64,000 bases of DNA from TMED88 sp964515335. GTDB lineage: Bacteria; Myxococcota_A; UBA9160; UBA4427. Made by a program: the position numbers and the translations under genes. Below are positions 37,414 through 47,594 of the stretch, piece after piece. The stretch spans positions 1 through 64,000 of the forward strand of contig CAZETS010000018.1 of assembly GCA_964515335.1 (NCBI GenBank). The letters run 5' to 3'. The number at the start of each line of letters is the position of its first letter. Position 1 is the stretch's first letter. Below the pieces are notes generated by a model, which had not been told where the DNA came from, ran no database searches, and saw only the letters and a list, made by a program, of their open reading frames with translations.

Positions 37414-37417
<4 letters not shown>
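36011..37417 (+). CDS. cysS: Cysteinyl-tRNA synthetase
   Basis: A 468-residue class I synthetase charging tRNA-Cys. The zinc ligand Cys is in LYTCGPTVYGESHIGNFRS, which also holds the HIGH-like motif; zinc-binding WHLECSAMSSKYLGERIDIHTGGIDLASVHHTNE and the KMSKS loop GEKMSKSVGNVKTL are present, with an anticodon-binding C-terminal domain. GTG start at 36011; the frame is open further upstream only through the octamer array, so translation must start here or near it. Overlaps uvrB by 4 bases. Confidence 0.95.
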
Positions 37418-39444
<2,027 letters not shown>

Positions 39445-39446
39445 GC

Positions 39447-41384
39447 ATGCCGGGGGCCGCGGAGCCGCCGGGCGGGCTGGCCGAGAAGGCCGCCAGGCTG
39501 CCGACCGAGCCCGGCGTCTACCTCTTCAAGAGCAATCGCGGGGCGGTCCTCTACGTCGGCAAGGCCCAGAACCTGCGCAGCCGCGTGCGTCAGTACGTGG
39601 CCGGCGGCGACGGCCGGATCCGCGTGCCCGCACTGATGGAGCGGGCGGTCGACGTCGAGGTGCTCGTCACCGCCAACGTCAAGGAGGCGCTGCTGCTCGA
39701 GAACGAGCTGATCAAGCGCCACAAGCCGGTCTTCAACGTCAAGCTTCGTGACGACAAGCAGTACCTCGCGCTGCGGCTCGATGCGCGCGAGGAGTGGCCC
39801 CGGCTCACCACGGTGCGGCGTTTTCGCAAGGACGGCGCCGACTACTTCGGCCCCTACACGTCGAGCGTGGCCCTGAAGGAGTCGCTCTCGAACCTGCGGC
39901 GGCTCTTCCCGCTGCGGTCGTGCACCGACGGCAGCTTCAAGGACTACGCGCGCCGCGGCCGCCCGTGCATCGAGTACGAGATGAAGCGCTGCCTCGGGCC
40001 GTGCTGTGGGCTCGCCGATCCCGACGCCTACGCGGAGCAGGTGCAGGGCACGGCGCTGTTCCTGCGCGGCCGTTCCGAAGAGCTGGTCGAGCGCCTGCGC
40101 GGCGAGATGGAGCGCGCCGCCGAGGCTGAGCGCTTCGAAGAGGCGGCGCGCTTGCGGGACCGGACCGGCGCGGTCCAGAGCACTCTCGAGCAGCAGCAGA
40201 TCGTGAGCGAGCGGAGCGTCGAGCGGGACGTCTTCGGGCTGGCCCGCGAGGGCGGCGAGGTCGAGGTGCAGGTGCTCCACGTGCGCGAGGGCAGGGTGGT
40301 CGGCGCCGAGGACTACTCGTTCTCGCGCGTGCGGATCGACGACGGAGCCGTGATGTCGTCGTTCCTCGGCCAGTACTACGGCAAGAAGGAGGCCGACGAG
40401 GCGCCTCGCGAGGTGCTCGCCTCGGTCGACGTCGACGACGAGGGCGCGCTCGCCGACTGGCTGCGCGAGCGGTCGCAGCGGCGGATCGAGGTGCGGCGCC
40501 CGCAGCGGGGCAGTGTGCGGAGGCTGGTGGACATCGCCACGCGCAACGCGAAGCTCGCCCTCGTGCAGCGCCTCGAGGCCCGCGAGAGCGTGGAGGGCGC
40601 GCTCGAGGAGGTGCGCGACGCGTGCTCGCTGGGCGCGTTGCCGCGGCGCATCGAGTGCTACGACGTCTCGAACCTGCAGGGCAGCCTGGCGGTGGCGAGC
40701 CGGGTGGTCTTCGAGGACGGCGTTCCGGTCAAGAAGGACTACCGCAAGTACCGCATCAAGCAGGCGGCCGGCGGTGACGACTACGACTGCCTGCGCGAGG
40801 TGATGGCGCGCCGGCTGGCGCGCGTCGACCGCGAGCCGCTGCCCGACCTGCTGATGGTGGACGGCGGCCGCGGGCAGCTCGGCGTATTGGAGGCTGCACT
40901 CGCCGATGCGGAGCTCGCGGTCGAGACCCTCGGCATCTCCAAGGAGCGGGATGCGGCCTCGCCGTCGCCGCGCGTCAAGCGCTCCGGGGGCCTCAAGGCC
41001 GAGCGGCTGTATCGACCGGGCCGCGCCAATCCGATCTCGCTGGCCAGCAGCTCGCGTGGGTTGCTGCTGCTGCAGCGCGTGCGTGACGAGTCGCACCGCT
41101 TCGCGATCGAGTTCCAACGCGACCTGCGCTCGCGCACCGGTATGACCTCGATCCTCGAGGAGCTGCCGGGCATCGGACCCGGCAAGCGCCGGGCACTGCT
41201 GCGAAGGCTGGGCTCGCTGCGCGCCGTTCGGGAGGCGAGCGAGGAGGCGCTCGCCAGCGTGCCGGGTGTGTCGGCCAACGACGCGTCCACGATCCGCCGC
41301 TTCTTCGGCGAGGCGGTCGCGGAGCCGCTCGAGGAGGCCGACGCGGGTGCCTCCGGGCCGCCGGCCGATCCCGGGGCGGATTGA
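39447..41384 (+). CDS. uvrC: Excinuclease ABC subunit C
   Basis: A 645-residue UvrC endonuclease. The GIY-YIG domain reads LPTEPGVYLFKSNRGAVLYVGKAQNLRSRVRQYV, a UVR motif is near residue 220 (MERAAEAERFEEAARLRDRTGAVQ), the C-terminal RNase H-like nuclease includes ECYDVSNLQGSLAVASRVVFEDG and DLLMVDGGRGQLGVLEAAL, and tandem HhH motifs close it (LEELPGIGPGKRRALLRRLGSL). Starts 3 bases after uvrB. Cys-rich region LRSCTDGSFKDYARRGRPCIEYEMKRCLGPCCG is the Fe-S-type cysteine cluster reported for UvrC. Confidence 0.96.
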   Translation: MPGAAEPPGGLAEKAARLPTEPGVYLFKSNRGAVLYVGKAQNLRSRVRQYVAGGDGRIRVPALMERAVDVEVLVTANVKEALLLENELIKRHKPVFNVKLRDDKQYLALRLDAREEWPRLTTVRRFRKDGADYFGPYTSSVALKESLSNLRRLFPLRSCTDGSFKDYARRGRPCIEYEMKRCLGPCCGLADPDAYAEQVQGTALFLRGRSEELVERLRGEMERAAEAERFEEAARLRDRTGAVQSTLEQQQIVSERSVERDVFGLAREGGEVEVQVLHVREGRVVGAEDYSFSRVRIDDGAVMSSFLGQYYGKKEADEAPREVLASVDVDDEGALADWLRERSQRRIEVRRPQRGSVRRLVDIATRNAKLALVQRLEARESVEGALEEVRDACSLGALPRRIECYDVSNLQGSLAVASRVVFEDGVPVKKDYRKYRIKQAAGGDDYDCLREVMARRLARVDREPLPDLLMVDGGRGQLGVLEAALADAELAVETLGISKERDAASPSPRVKRSGGLKAERLYRPGRANPISLASSSRGLLLLQRVRDESHRFAIEFQRDLRSRTGMTSILEELPGIGPGKRRALLRRLGSLRAVREASEEALASVPGVSANDASTIRRFFGEAVAEPLEEADAGASGPPADPGAD

Positions 41385-41466
41385 CGGTCGGCCCCGAGGG
41401 TCCGTTCAAGTTGCACGCGCTCTGTTCCGATTCCGTCCTCGAAGCAGCGGGGGCAGCGGGCCAGCT

Positions 41467-42390
41467 ATGCGGCAAGTCGTGCGACTGCGGATCGGAATCG
41501 GCCTCGCGCTCGGCGTCGTGTTGCTCACTCTGCCGCTGGCCAGGACCGTCGACGCCGAGATCTATCGCTGGGTCGACGAGCACGGCAAATTCCACTTCAC
41601 CCAGGACCTGCGCCAGGTGCCGCCCGCCCAACGTGGCGCCGCGGAGGCGCGTGCGCGGTCGCCGCGGAGCGGTCCGTCACCGGTGCAGCTCTATCGCCCG
41701 CCGCCCGCCAGGCGGTCGACGGCCCCGAGCGGCAGGTCGAAAGCCCCGAGCGGCAGGTCGACGGCCGCGGCGTCGGGTGGCGGTAGGGTCCACAGGATTC
41801 GCGTGCAGCGGGCGGACAGCAGCCTGTCGGTGTGGGTGAGGGTGAACGGTCGACTCGACGTGCCGTTCCTGATCGACACGGGCGCGACCGACGTGGTGCT
41901 GCCGCAGTGGGCGGCGGACGACCTCGAACTCGACCTGTCGAACGCGCGCACCGGCCGCTACTCGACGGCCAACGGCGTCGTCGAGCAGAAGATGCTGCGG
42001 CTCGACTCGGTGGCTCTCGGGACCGCCGAGGTCGAAGACGTGCCGGCCACCGTCAGCGCGTCGATGAAGGAAGGACTCCTCGGCCTCTCCTTCTTCAACC
42101 ACTTCGACTACAAGATCGATCCGGTCGATGGCGTCGTGACGCTCGTAGAGAACGACCTCGCCGAGACCGGGGTGCTGCGCGGCGGCAAGAGCCGCCTCCA
42201 GTGGGAGCGCTCCTTCGCGGCCGCCCAGGCGCGCATCGCCCACGCGGAGAAGCGGCTCGAGGAGGCGCCTTTCGGCCGGGTCCGGCACCGCGAGTCGCTC
42301 GAGCAGGAGGTGGCGCGCCTCGAGGGTGAGATGCGTCTGCTGCACGCCGAGGCCGACGACGCCCGCGTGCCGTTCTCCTGGCGCGACTGA
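41467..42390 (+). CDS. DUF4124 / retropepsin-like aspartyl protease fusion
   Basis: A 307-residue exported protein. The signal sequence (IGIGLALGVVLLTLPLARTVDA) is followed by a DUF4124 motif (EIYRWVDEHGKFHFTQDLRQVP), a Ser/Pro/Arg linker with a short repeat (APSGRS twice), then a clan-AA aspartic protease core: VNGRLDVPFLIDTGATDVVLPQWAADDL (Asp137 in DTGATD) and LLGLSFFNHFDYKIDPVDGVVTLV. A C-terminal helical coil (~60 residues, AAAQARIAHAEKRLEEAPFGRVRHRESLEQEVARLEGEMRLL) may dimerise it. One DTG per chain implies a dimeric active enzyme in the periplasm. Substrate unknown. Confidence 0.85.
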   Translation: MRQVVRLRIGIGLALGVVLLTLPLARTVDAEIYRWVDEHGKFHFTQDLRQVPPAQRGAAEARARSPRSGPSPVQLYRPPPARRSTAPSGRSKAPSGRSTAAASGGGRVHRIRVQRADSSLSVWVRVNGRLDVPFLIDTGATDVVLPQWAADDLELDLSNARTGRYSTANGVVEQKMLRLDSVALGTAEVEDVPATVSASMKEGLLGLSFFNHFDYKIDPVDGVVTLVENDLAETGVLRGGKSRLQWERSFAAAQARIAHAEKRLEEAPFGRVRHRESLEQEVARLEGEMRLLHAEADDARVPFSWRD

Positions 42391-42432
42391 CCGGCACGCG
42401 CCGCGCGGTCCTTCGGCCGGCGGCTGCGATTG

Positions 42433-42446
42433 GGAAATGCGTTTCC
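42433..42446. promoter_or_regulatory. Palindrome GGAAA-TGCG-TTTCC, candidate enhancer site
   Basis: A perfect 5-bp-arm inverted repeat about 110 bases upstream of a sigma-54-type promoter at 42546-42561, the usual position for an activator binding site. Confidence 0.3.
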
Positions 42447-42545
42447 ATTTGGCGGTCGGATTCCCCCCATCGCCGACGTTCGTCCGGCATGCAGCTTCGC
42501 CGACAAACGCCCGAGAGCACTCGGCATCCGGTGTGGTCGGAGCCG

Positions 42546-42561
42546 TGGCATCGATATTGCT
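42546..42561 (+). promoter_or_regulatory. Sigma-54 (-24/-12) promoter
   Basis: TGGCATCGATATTGCT: the -24 TGGCA and -12 TTGCT elements have the exact spacing of the sigma-54 consensus TGGCACG-N4-TTGCW. Transcription would start near 42573, about 93 bases before the ATG at 42666. The remainder of the 275-base gap (42391-42665) holds only the palindrome upstream. Confidence 0.55.
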
Positions 42562-42665
42562 CCTTACAGAGGCAAGGGTGGCAGTCGACGAGCATCGCGC
42601 CGAGTCCGGAGGGCGGGGGCCATGCTCGATGGACTCGACCAATTGTCCAAGGGAGTGGCGGGAAG

Positions 42666-43067
42666 ATGGCATGGCGTTGGCTTCGAGCGAAGTGGGGCGC
42701 AGGCCGCGGTTTCGGGTGGCGCCAGACCTCGCCGGGCCGCGATGAGATCAGGGTGGCCCTCGAGCAGCGGGGGGTTCCCGTTGAATTCAGCGGGGCGCTC
42801 GCGGAGCGGACGGCGGTCCAAATCGCGGGCCTCGCTGCGCCGGCCCGCGAGGCGCTGCTCGACGGTGTCGCGATCGCGGTCGAACTGCAGCATTCGACCC
42901 GGGATCAGCTGACCAGGAACCTGCGCGGCGTGCGCGAGGTGGAACGGATGATGGGCGCCTTCTCGGGCGAGCTGTCGAAGCTCGACGAGGTGCTCGGCGT
43001 GCTGTCCGCCTACGTGCGCCGTATGAAGTCTTCGGGCGACGGGCTGTCGGATCGCGTGCTGCACTGA
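42666..43067 (+). CDS. Hypothetical protein behind a sigma-54 promoter
   Basis: A 133-residue protein from the ATG at 42666, closely preceded by GGGAAG. The N-terminus (MAWRWLRAKWGAGRGF) is basic and tryptophan-rich; residues ~35-133 look globular and helical, with ERTAVQIAGLAAPAREALLDGVAIAVELQHSTRDQLTRNLRGVREVERMMGAFSGELSKLDEVLGVLSAYVRRM. No signal peptide or known motif is seen. The helical, heptad-like C-terminal half could be a coiled coil. I do not recognise the family. Position between a periplasmic protease gene and comEC gives little help. Confidence 0.6.
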   Translation: MAWRWLRAKWGAGRGFGWRQTSPGRDEIRVALEQRGVPVEFSGALAERTAVQIAGLAAPAREALLDGVAIAVELQHSTRDQLTRNLRGVREVERMMGAFSGELSKLDEVLGVLSAYVRRMKSSGDGLSDRVLH

Positions 43068-43140
43068 GGTCGCGGCCGGGTCGCTGCGGCAGGGTTTCTC
43101 CGGCGGGCTGCTAGCCTGAGCGGCATCCCCGGTCCCGCTG

Positions 43141-45627
43141 GTGGATGTGACGTCGCTGCCGGTGTGGATCGCCCTGGCTCTGGCGCTGGGCATCGTGGTC
43201 GGTGATCGGCTCGAGCCCGACCCGGTGGCGCTGCGTGCGCTCGCCCTGGCGGTGGCTGCCCTGGGCCCGATTGCCGCCCGGCGCGCGGTGGCGCGTGGGC
43301 TGCTGGCCATCTTGCTCGCGGGGAGCCTGGGGGCGGCGGCCCTCTCGGAGCGACTGGGGCAGGCCGTTGCAGGGGGCCCGGCGGCTGGCCTCGAGCTGAC
43401 CATCGCAGCACGCCCGTGTGGCCTGCCGCCGCTCGGAAACGGGCTGGTGGTCTGCGAGGCCGTCGTGGTGGACGCCGGCCCACGCCGAGGTGACGCCATC
43501 GAGCTTCCGCCACGACTGCTGATCTCGGCGCTGGCGGGCAGCCCCGAAGCGCTGGCGCTGTCGCGAGTGGCCGGCGCCCGTCGCATACGGGCGCGGGTGC
43601 AGACCGCGCACCCGCCCGAGGCGCGCAACCCCGGGGCCCGCGACCACGCGCGCAGGCTGGTGCGTCGCGGCATCGGCGGCCGCGCCTACCTGGCGGATGC
43701 GCGGCTCGTCGTTGCGACCGGCTGGCGGCGCCAACCACTCGCCGACCCGGTCCGCCGGGCGTGGGCAGCGATCGGTCTGCTGCGCATGCGGATCGTCGCC
43801 CGGCTCGAGGCCGCGGGGCCGGGCGGCGCGCTGCTGGCCGCGCTGGCTGCCGGCGACCGGTCGGGTCTCGACCCAGCCGTGCGGGCCGAACTCGCCGGCC
43901 TCGGCATCGCGCATCTGCTCGCCGTATCCGGCCTGCACGTCGCGATCGTAGTGGGCCTCTGCTACGCGCTGGCTCGGCCTGGCTTGGCGGGCCCACTCAC
44001 GCGCGCGGGGGTCGCCGACCCGCGCCCGTTCGCCGCCGCGCTGTCCCTGGCCGGTGCGTTCGCCTACGCGGCGCTGGCCGGCATGGGGCTGCCGCTTCGC
44101 CGTGCGCTGGTGGTCGCGGGGGTGCTGTGGCTCGCCTTTGCGTCCGGTCGCCGCTGGCCGGCGGGCAGCACCCTCGCCGGAGCCGCCGTCGTGCTGCTGG
44201 CAGCCGAGCCGGCCGCGCTCTTCGACCCCGGTGCCCAGCTCTCTTTCGCAGCGGCCGGGGCCCTGATGCTCGGGCTCTCGCCGGGTGGGACCGCGCACCC
44301 GTCGGGCCGTGCTGCGCGAATCGTCGAGGGGCTGCGCACCTCGCTTCGCACGTCGGCGATCGCGCTGGCCGCCACTGGTCCCATCCTGGCCGCCCACGGC
44401 CTCGTCGTGACGCCCTTCGGCCTGGCGGTGAACGGGCTCGCCGTGCCCTTGACCGCGCTGCTGCTGCTGCCGGCGGCGCTGTTGGCGGTGCTCGTGGCGG
44501 CCGTCGCGCCGGTGGCGGTGGCGTCGCCGATCGTCGCTGTACTCGCCTGGCCGGCGGAACGTGCTCTCGTTGCCGCCACCTCGCTGGCCGAGCGTCTACC
44601 GCTGGACGGCTCGGGTGGGCCGCTCGGCCCGGCTGGCGTGTGTCTCGGCCTGCTACTCGGCTTGGCTGCGATCCGGCTGCCGGGCGACCTCGTGCGCGCC
44701 GCCGCCGTGCTGTCGCTCTCGCTCTGGCTGCGCGCCGGAGCGCCGCCTCCGATCGAGCCGCTTCCACCACGCATCGTCGCGTTCGACGTGGGGCAGGGCG
44801 ACGCGCTGCTCGTGCAGGGGCGTCGCGGCGTCATCCTGGTCGACGCCGGGCGGTCGATTCCGGGGCGCCTCGACATGGGGGCGCGGACGGTGGTGCCGGC
44901 GCTCGCCGCTCTCGGGGTCGGCTCGCTCGACCTGGTGATCGCGAGCCACGCCGACGTGGATCACCGCGGCGGTCTCGATGCGGTGCTGCGCCGGGTGCCC
45001 GTCGGGCGGCTGTGGCTGCCGGCCGGCGGGCTCGAAGACCCCGCGTTCGCAGGTCTGCGGGCAGTGGCGAAAGAGCGCGCGGTGGTCGTCGAGGAGATCG
45101 TGGCGGACGGTCGCCCCGAGCAGCGCGCGGGCGACCTGTCGATCGAGGTGCTGTGGCCCACCGAGCACGCGGCAGAGGCATCGAGCAACGACGGCTCGAT
45201 CGTCGTCCGCGTCTCGGTCGACGGTGACGCGGTGCTGCTCACGGGCGACATCGGGCGCTCCGTCGAACGCGCGTTGACGGCGAGCGGCCAGCCCATCGAG
45301 GCGCGCATCCTCAAGGTGGCCCACCACGGCAGCGTCACCTCGAGCGGTGGCGCCTTTCTCGATGCGGTGGGGGCGTCGATCGCGATCGTCTCGGCGGGGT
45401 GCGGCGCGCGCAGCGGCCTGCCGGCGTCGCCGGTGTTGGATCGCCTGCGCGAGCGCTCGATTCGGGTCGAGTGGACGGGGCGCGACGGCGCGGTCGTGCT
45501 GCCGCTCGGTGCCGCGCGAAGCGACGAGGAGGCGCGACGTTTCGGGGCGGTGCGAAAGGGCTGCGAGCGAGCCTCGCCCAGGCGGGCCCCGGTGTCCTGT
45601 GTGGCCCACCCGTCGGCCTGCCAGTAA
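43141..45627 (+). CDS. comEC: ComEC/Rec2 DNA-uptake channel protein
   Basis: An 828-residue membrane protein. N-terminal helices and a DUF4131-type region lead to the Competence domain (GDRSGLDPAVRAELAGLGIAHLLAVSGLHVAIVVGLCYALARP, then GMGLPLRRALVVAGVLWLAF) and a C-terminal metallo-beta-lactamase fold: FDVGQGDALLVQGRRGVILVDAG, ASHADVDHRGGLDAVL, VLLTGDIGRSVE and LKVAHHGSVTSS. ComEC moves single-stranded DNA across the inner membrane in natural transformation; the beta-lactamase-like domain may degrade the other strand. GTG start; TAGCCT at 43112-43117 is a possible -10. No other competence gene is nearby. Confidence 0.93.
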   Translation: MDVTSLPVWIALALALGIVVGDRLEPDPVALRALALAVAALGPIAARRAVARGLLAILLAGSLGAAALSERLGQAVAGGPAAGLELTIAARPCGLPPLGNGLVVCEAVVVDAGPRRGDAIELPPRLLISALAGSPEALALSRVAGARRIRARVQTAHPPEARNPGARDHARRLVRRGIGGRAYLADARLVVATGWRRQPLADPVRRAWAAIGLLRMRIVARLEAAGPGGALLAALAAGDRSGLDPAVRAELAGLGIAHLLAVSGLHVAIVVGLCYALARPGLAGPLTRAGVADPRPFAAALSLAGAFAYAALAGMGLPLRRALVVAGVLWLAFASGRRWPAGSTLAGAAVVLLAAEPAALFDPGAQLSFAAAGALMLGLSPGGTAHPSGRAARIVEGLRTSLRTSAIALAATGPILAAHGLVVTPFGLAVNGLAVPLTALLLLPAALLAVLVAAVAPVAVASPIVAVLAWPAERALVAATSLAERLPLDGSGGPLGPAGVCLGLLLGLAAIRLPGDLVRAAAVLSLSLWLRAGAPPPIEPLPPRIVAFDVGQGDALLVQGRRGVILVDAGRSIPGRLDMGARTVVPALAALGVGSLDLVIASHADVDHRGGLDAVLRRVPVGRLWLPAGGLEDPAFAGLRAVAKERAVVVEEIVADGRPEQRAGDLSIEVLWPTEHAAEASSNDGSIVVRVSVDGDAVLLTGDIGRSVERALTASGQPIEARILKVAHHGSVTSSGGAFLDAVGASIAIVSAGCGARSGLPASPVLDRLRERSIRVEWTGRDGAVVLPLGAARSDEEARRFGAVRKGCERASPRRAPVSCVAHPSACQ

Positions 45628-45640
45628 GCTCGCACCATCC

Positions 45641-46273
45641 ATGGCGGACGAAGAGCACGAGTCGGGAGATGACGAGGGGGCGGCGCCCGGCTCGAGCAAC
45701 GACGGCGGAGATCGAGAACCGAGCCTCTTCGAGCGCGTCCGCGAGGTGTGGCGTAACCCAGCCTACCGCTTCGTGCTGCTCTTCCTCCCCTACCTGGGAC
45801 TGGTGTCGATCGGGTATCCGTCCTTCGTTCGGCACTACAATCCGGTGGTGCAATGGTTCATCCTGAAGACCGCGCAGTTCGAGGGCCTGCTCTTCGGGCT
45901 GTTCGGATCCGATACGCGGGTGGACGAGAAGCTCGTCTTCTTCGGCCACTTCGCCGTCAAGATCATCGACGAGTGCACGGGCATCTACGAGATGCTGATC
46001 TTCTCTGCGGCCGTGCTGGCCTTCCCGACGGACTGGCTGCGCAAGGGCATCGGGGTGTTGCTCGGCTGTCCGCTCATCTACCTCTTCAACGTGCTGCGGA
46101 TCGCGGTGCTGATGATCGTGGGGCGCTACTGGCCATTCGCCTTCGACTTCATGCACCTCTACTTCTGGCAGGCCACGATGATCGTGATGATTACCTCGGT
46201 ATGGCTGCTGTGGATCATCGTGGTGGTGCGCGCCAATGACGAAGAAGAAGTCGCTACTCCGCGTCCTGCTTGA
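45641..46273 (+). CDS. Exosortase/archaeosortase-family transpeptidase
   Basis: A 210-residue multipass membrane protein with an acidic N-terminus (~35 residues). The exosortase triad is visible: Cys112 in IIDECTGIYEM, Arg153 in PLIYLFNVLRIAVLMIVGRYW, and His172 in FDFMHLYFWQATM. These enzymes cleave a C-terminal sorting signal (PEP-CTERM type) from exported proteins and transfer them to a lipid or polysaccharide. The small size and the following membrane protein resemble the exosortase H arrangement, so the recognition signal could be of the IPTL-CTERM kind. No obvious substrate with such a C-terminus is encoded in this window. TAAGCT ends 10 bases before the ATG. Confidence 0.88.
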   Translation: MADEEHESGDDEGAAPGSSNDGGDREPSLFERVREVWRNPAYRFVLLFLPYLGLVSIGYPSFVRHYNPVVQWFILKTAQFEGLLFGLFGSDTRVDEKLVFFGHFAVKIIDECTGIYEMLIFSAAVLAFPTDWLRKGIGVLLGCPLIYLFNVLRIAVLMIVGRYWPFAFDFMHLYFWQATMIVMITSVWLLWIIVVVRANDEEEVATPRPA

Positions 46274-46718
46274 GTTCGGGGCGATCACGGTGCCGCTGAC
46301 CTGGCTCTGGATGCGCTGGGGTGAGCAGCTCTACGTCGAATTCTTTCGCGCGGTCGCGTTCCCGATCCTGCTCGCTGCCGGTGTGACGAGCTTCCAGCGG
46401 GGTCTGGTCGACGACCGTATGATCGGCTTCATCCCGTTCCTGGCGCTGATGCTGGTGACGCCCCAGATGCGTCTGGCGCGCCGCTGGATCGGCATCGGCG
46501 TCGGTTTCGTGGTGCTCTTCCTGAGCCACGTGCTGCTCGCGTGGTGGGCCTGGGTATCCTTCGTTCGGGACGGGAAGTCGTCCGAGAGCATGCTGACGTA
46601 CTTCCCGGCACTCGTGCTCGCAGACGCGCTTCCGTTCCTGCTGTGGGCGCTGTTCGCGAATCGCTTCCTGCGCGATCTGCTCCAGAGGGTGCTGCCGAAG
46701 CCGCCGCCGAAGACCTGA
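46236..46718 (+). CDS. Exosortase-associated membrane protein
   Basis: A 160-residue protein with about four membrane helices (FGAITVPLTWLWMRWG, AVAFPILLAAGVTSF, MIGFIPFLALMLVTP, WIGIGVGFVVLFLSHVLLAWWAWVSF, LVLADALPFLLWALFANRFL) and basic N-terminus MTKKKSLLRVLLEFG. Its start overlaps the exosortase gene by 38 bases, so the two are strictly coupled. Small membrane proteins beside exosortase H are known from other genomes and are the closest fit. It has no catalytic motif that I can see and probably assists or anchors the sortase. Confidence 0.72.
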   Translation: MTKKKSLLRVLLEFGAITVPLTWLWMRWGEQLYVEFFRAVAFPILLAAGVTSFQRGLVDDRMIGFIPFLALMLVTPQMRLARRWIGIGVGFVVLFLSHVLLAWWAWVSFVRDGKSSESMLTYFPALVLADALPFLLWALFANRFLRDLLQRVLPKPPPKT

Positions 46719-46827
46719 ACGAGGCGCGCCCGTCGTGGTTCCGTTCAGGGCGGACGCTTCGAGGCATGCTGAAGCACGCGCGGGTCGGGGAAGTGTCCGC
46801 GGCGATTCGTTCCCCATGGAACGTTGT

Positions 46828-46859
46828 TCTACTCCGACGTGCCTCTACTCCGACGTGCC
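46828..46859. repeat. 16-bp direct tandem duplication
   Basis: TCTACTCCGACGTGCC occurs twice in direct succession (46828-46843 and 46844-46859), at the 3' end of the truncated TauE/SafE-like gene. Confidence 0.9.
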
Positions 46860-47458
46860 CACGATAATGGTGCTGCCTGCCCGAGAGCCGGCGCCAGGAC
46901 CTCCCCTCGCCCGAGCACCCGTTTCGTGACTCCGAGGGCCCTACCAGGTTCCTGCCCGCGGGTCAGGGCAGGTCCGGGCACTCGCGTCTGTGGGTGGCGA
47001 AGAAGGTCCGTGCGAGCTGCGGGCCAGAACCAATTTCGTGGGCACCTCCGTCCTGCCACCGCGACCACCGCGACCGCCATCACCGGCCGGATCACGCGCT
47101 CGCCGCCGCGCAGGGTCGGGATCAGCAGCGCGACCATCACCAGGCCGAAGAGCCGCTCGAACGCGGTCGCGTCGAGGCGTGAGGTCAGCCACGCGCCGGC
47201 CCAGGATCCCGGCAGCACGGCCGCCAGCACGGGCAGGGCGAGTCGCGGACCGGGCAGTCCGGCCCGCTGGAAGCCGCGCATCGCGGTGGCGTTCCGCGCC
47301 AGCACGCCGACGCGATTGGTGCCGTTGGCGACGTCGCCGGGCAGGCCCAGGAAGAAGAGCAGCGGCACGGACAGCAGCGATCCACCTCCGGCCAGCGTGT
47401 TGATCACGCCGGCCACGCTACCGGCTGAAGCCGGCAGCACGGCGTTCAGGGGGTCCAA
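46829..47458 (-). pseudogene. TauE/SafE permease gene, truncated
   Basis: From a TTG at 47458 (GGAGG five bases upstream) the sequence begins DPLNAVLPASAGSVAGVINTLAGGGSLLSVPLLFFLGLPGDVANGTNRVGVLARN, the N-terminal half of TauE/SafE sulfite/anion exporters, and continues with LALPVLAAVLPGSWAGAWLTSRL and FGLVMVALLIPTLRGG. After about residue 136 the homology stops: the next ~70 residues are Pro/Arg-rich and hydrophilic, where the family has four more helices. Full-length members have about 250 residues. A 16-bp tandem duplication lies at the end. I take it as a decayed or broken gene. Confidence 0.7.
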
Positions 47459-47594
47459 AACGCCTCCGTTCTCGGGCCGCTGAGCTGGCGACGACCGGCG
47501 CGCCGTCGCCACGGCGGCGGTGTGCTCGATGTGCGACGTTCCGCCGGCGATCGGTCGGGGAGGCCGTTGCGGATCCTCGCATGGGGGCCTGGGA

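Noticed and set aside
42622..42912. Alternative frame starting MLDGLDQLSKG in front of comEC
   Set aside because: After the first 20 codons it becomes Ser/Arg-rich, while the frame starting at 42666 reads as a normal helical protein.
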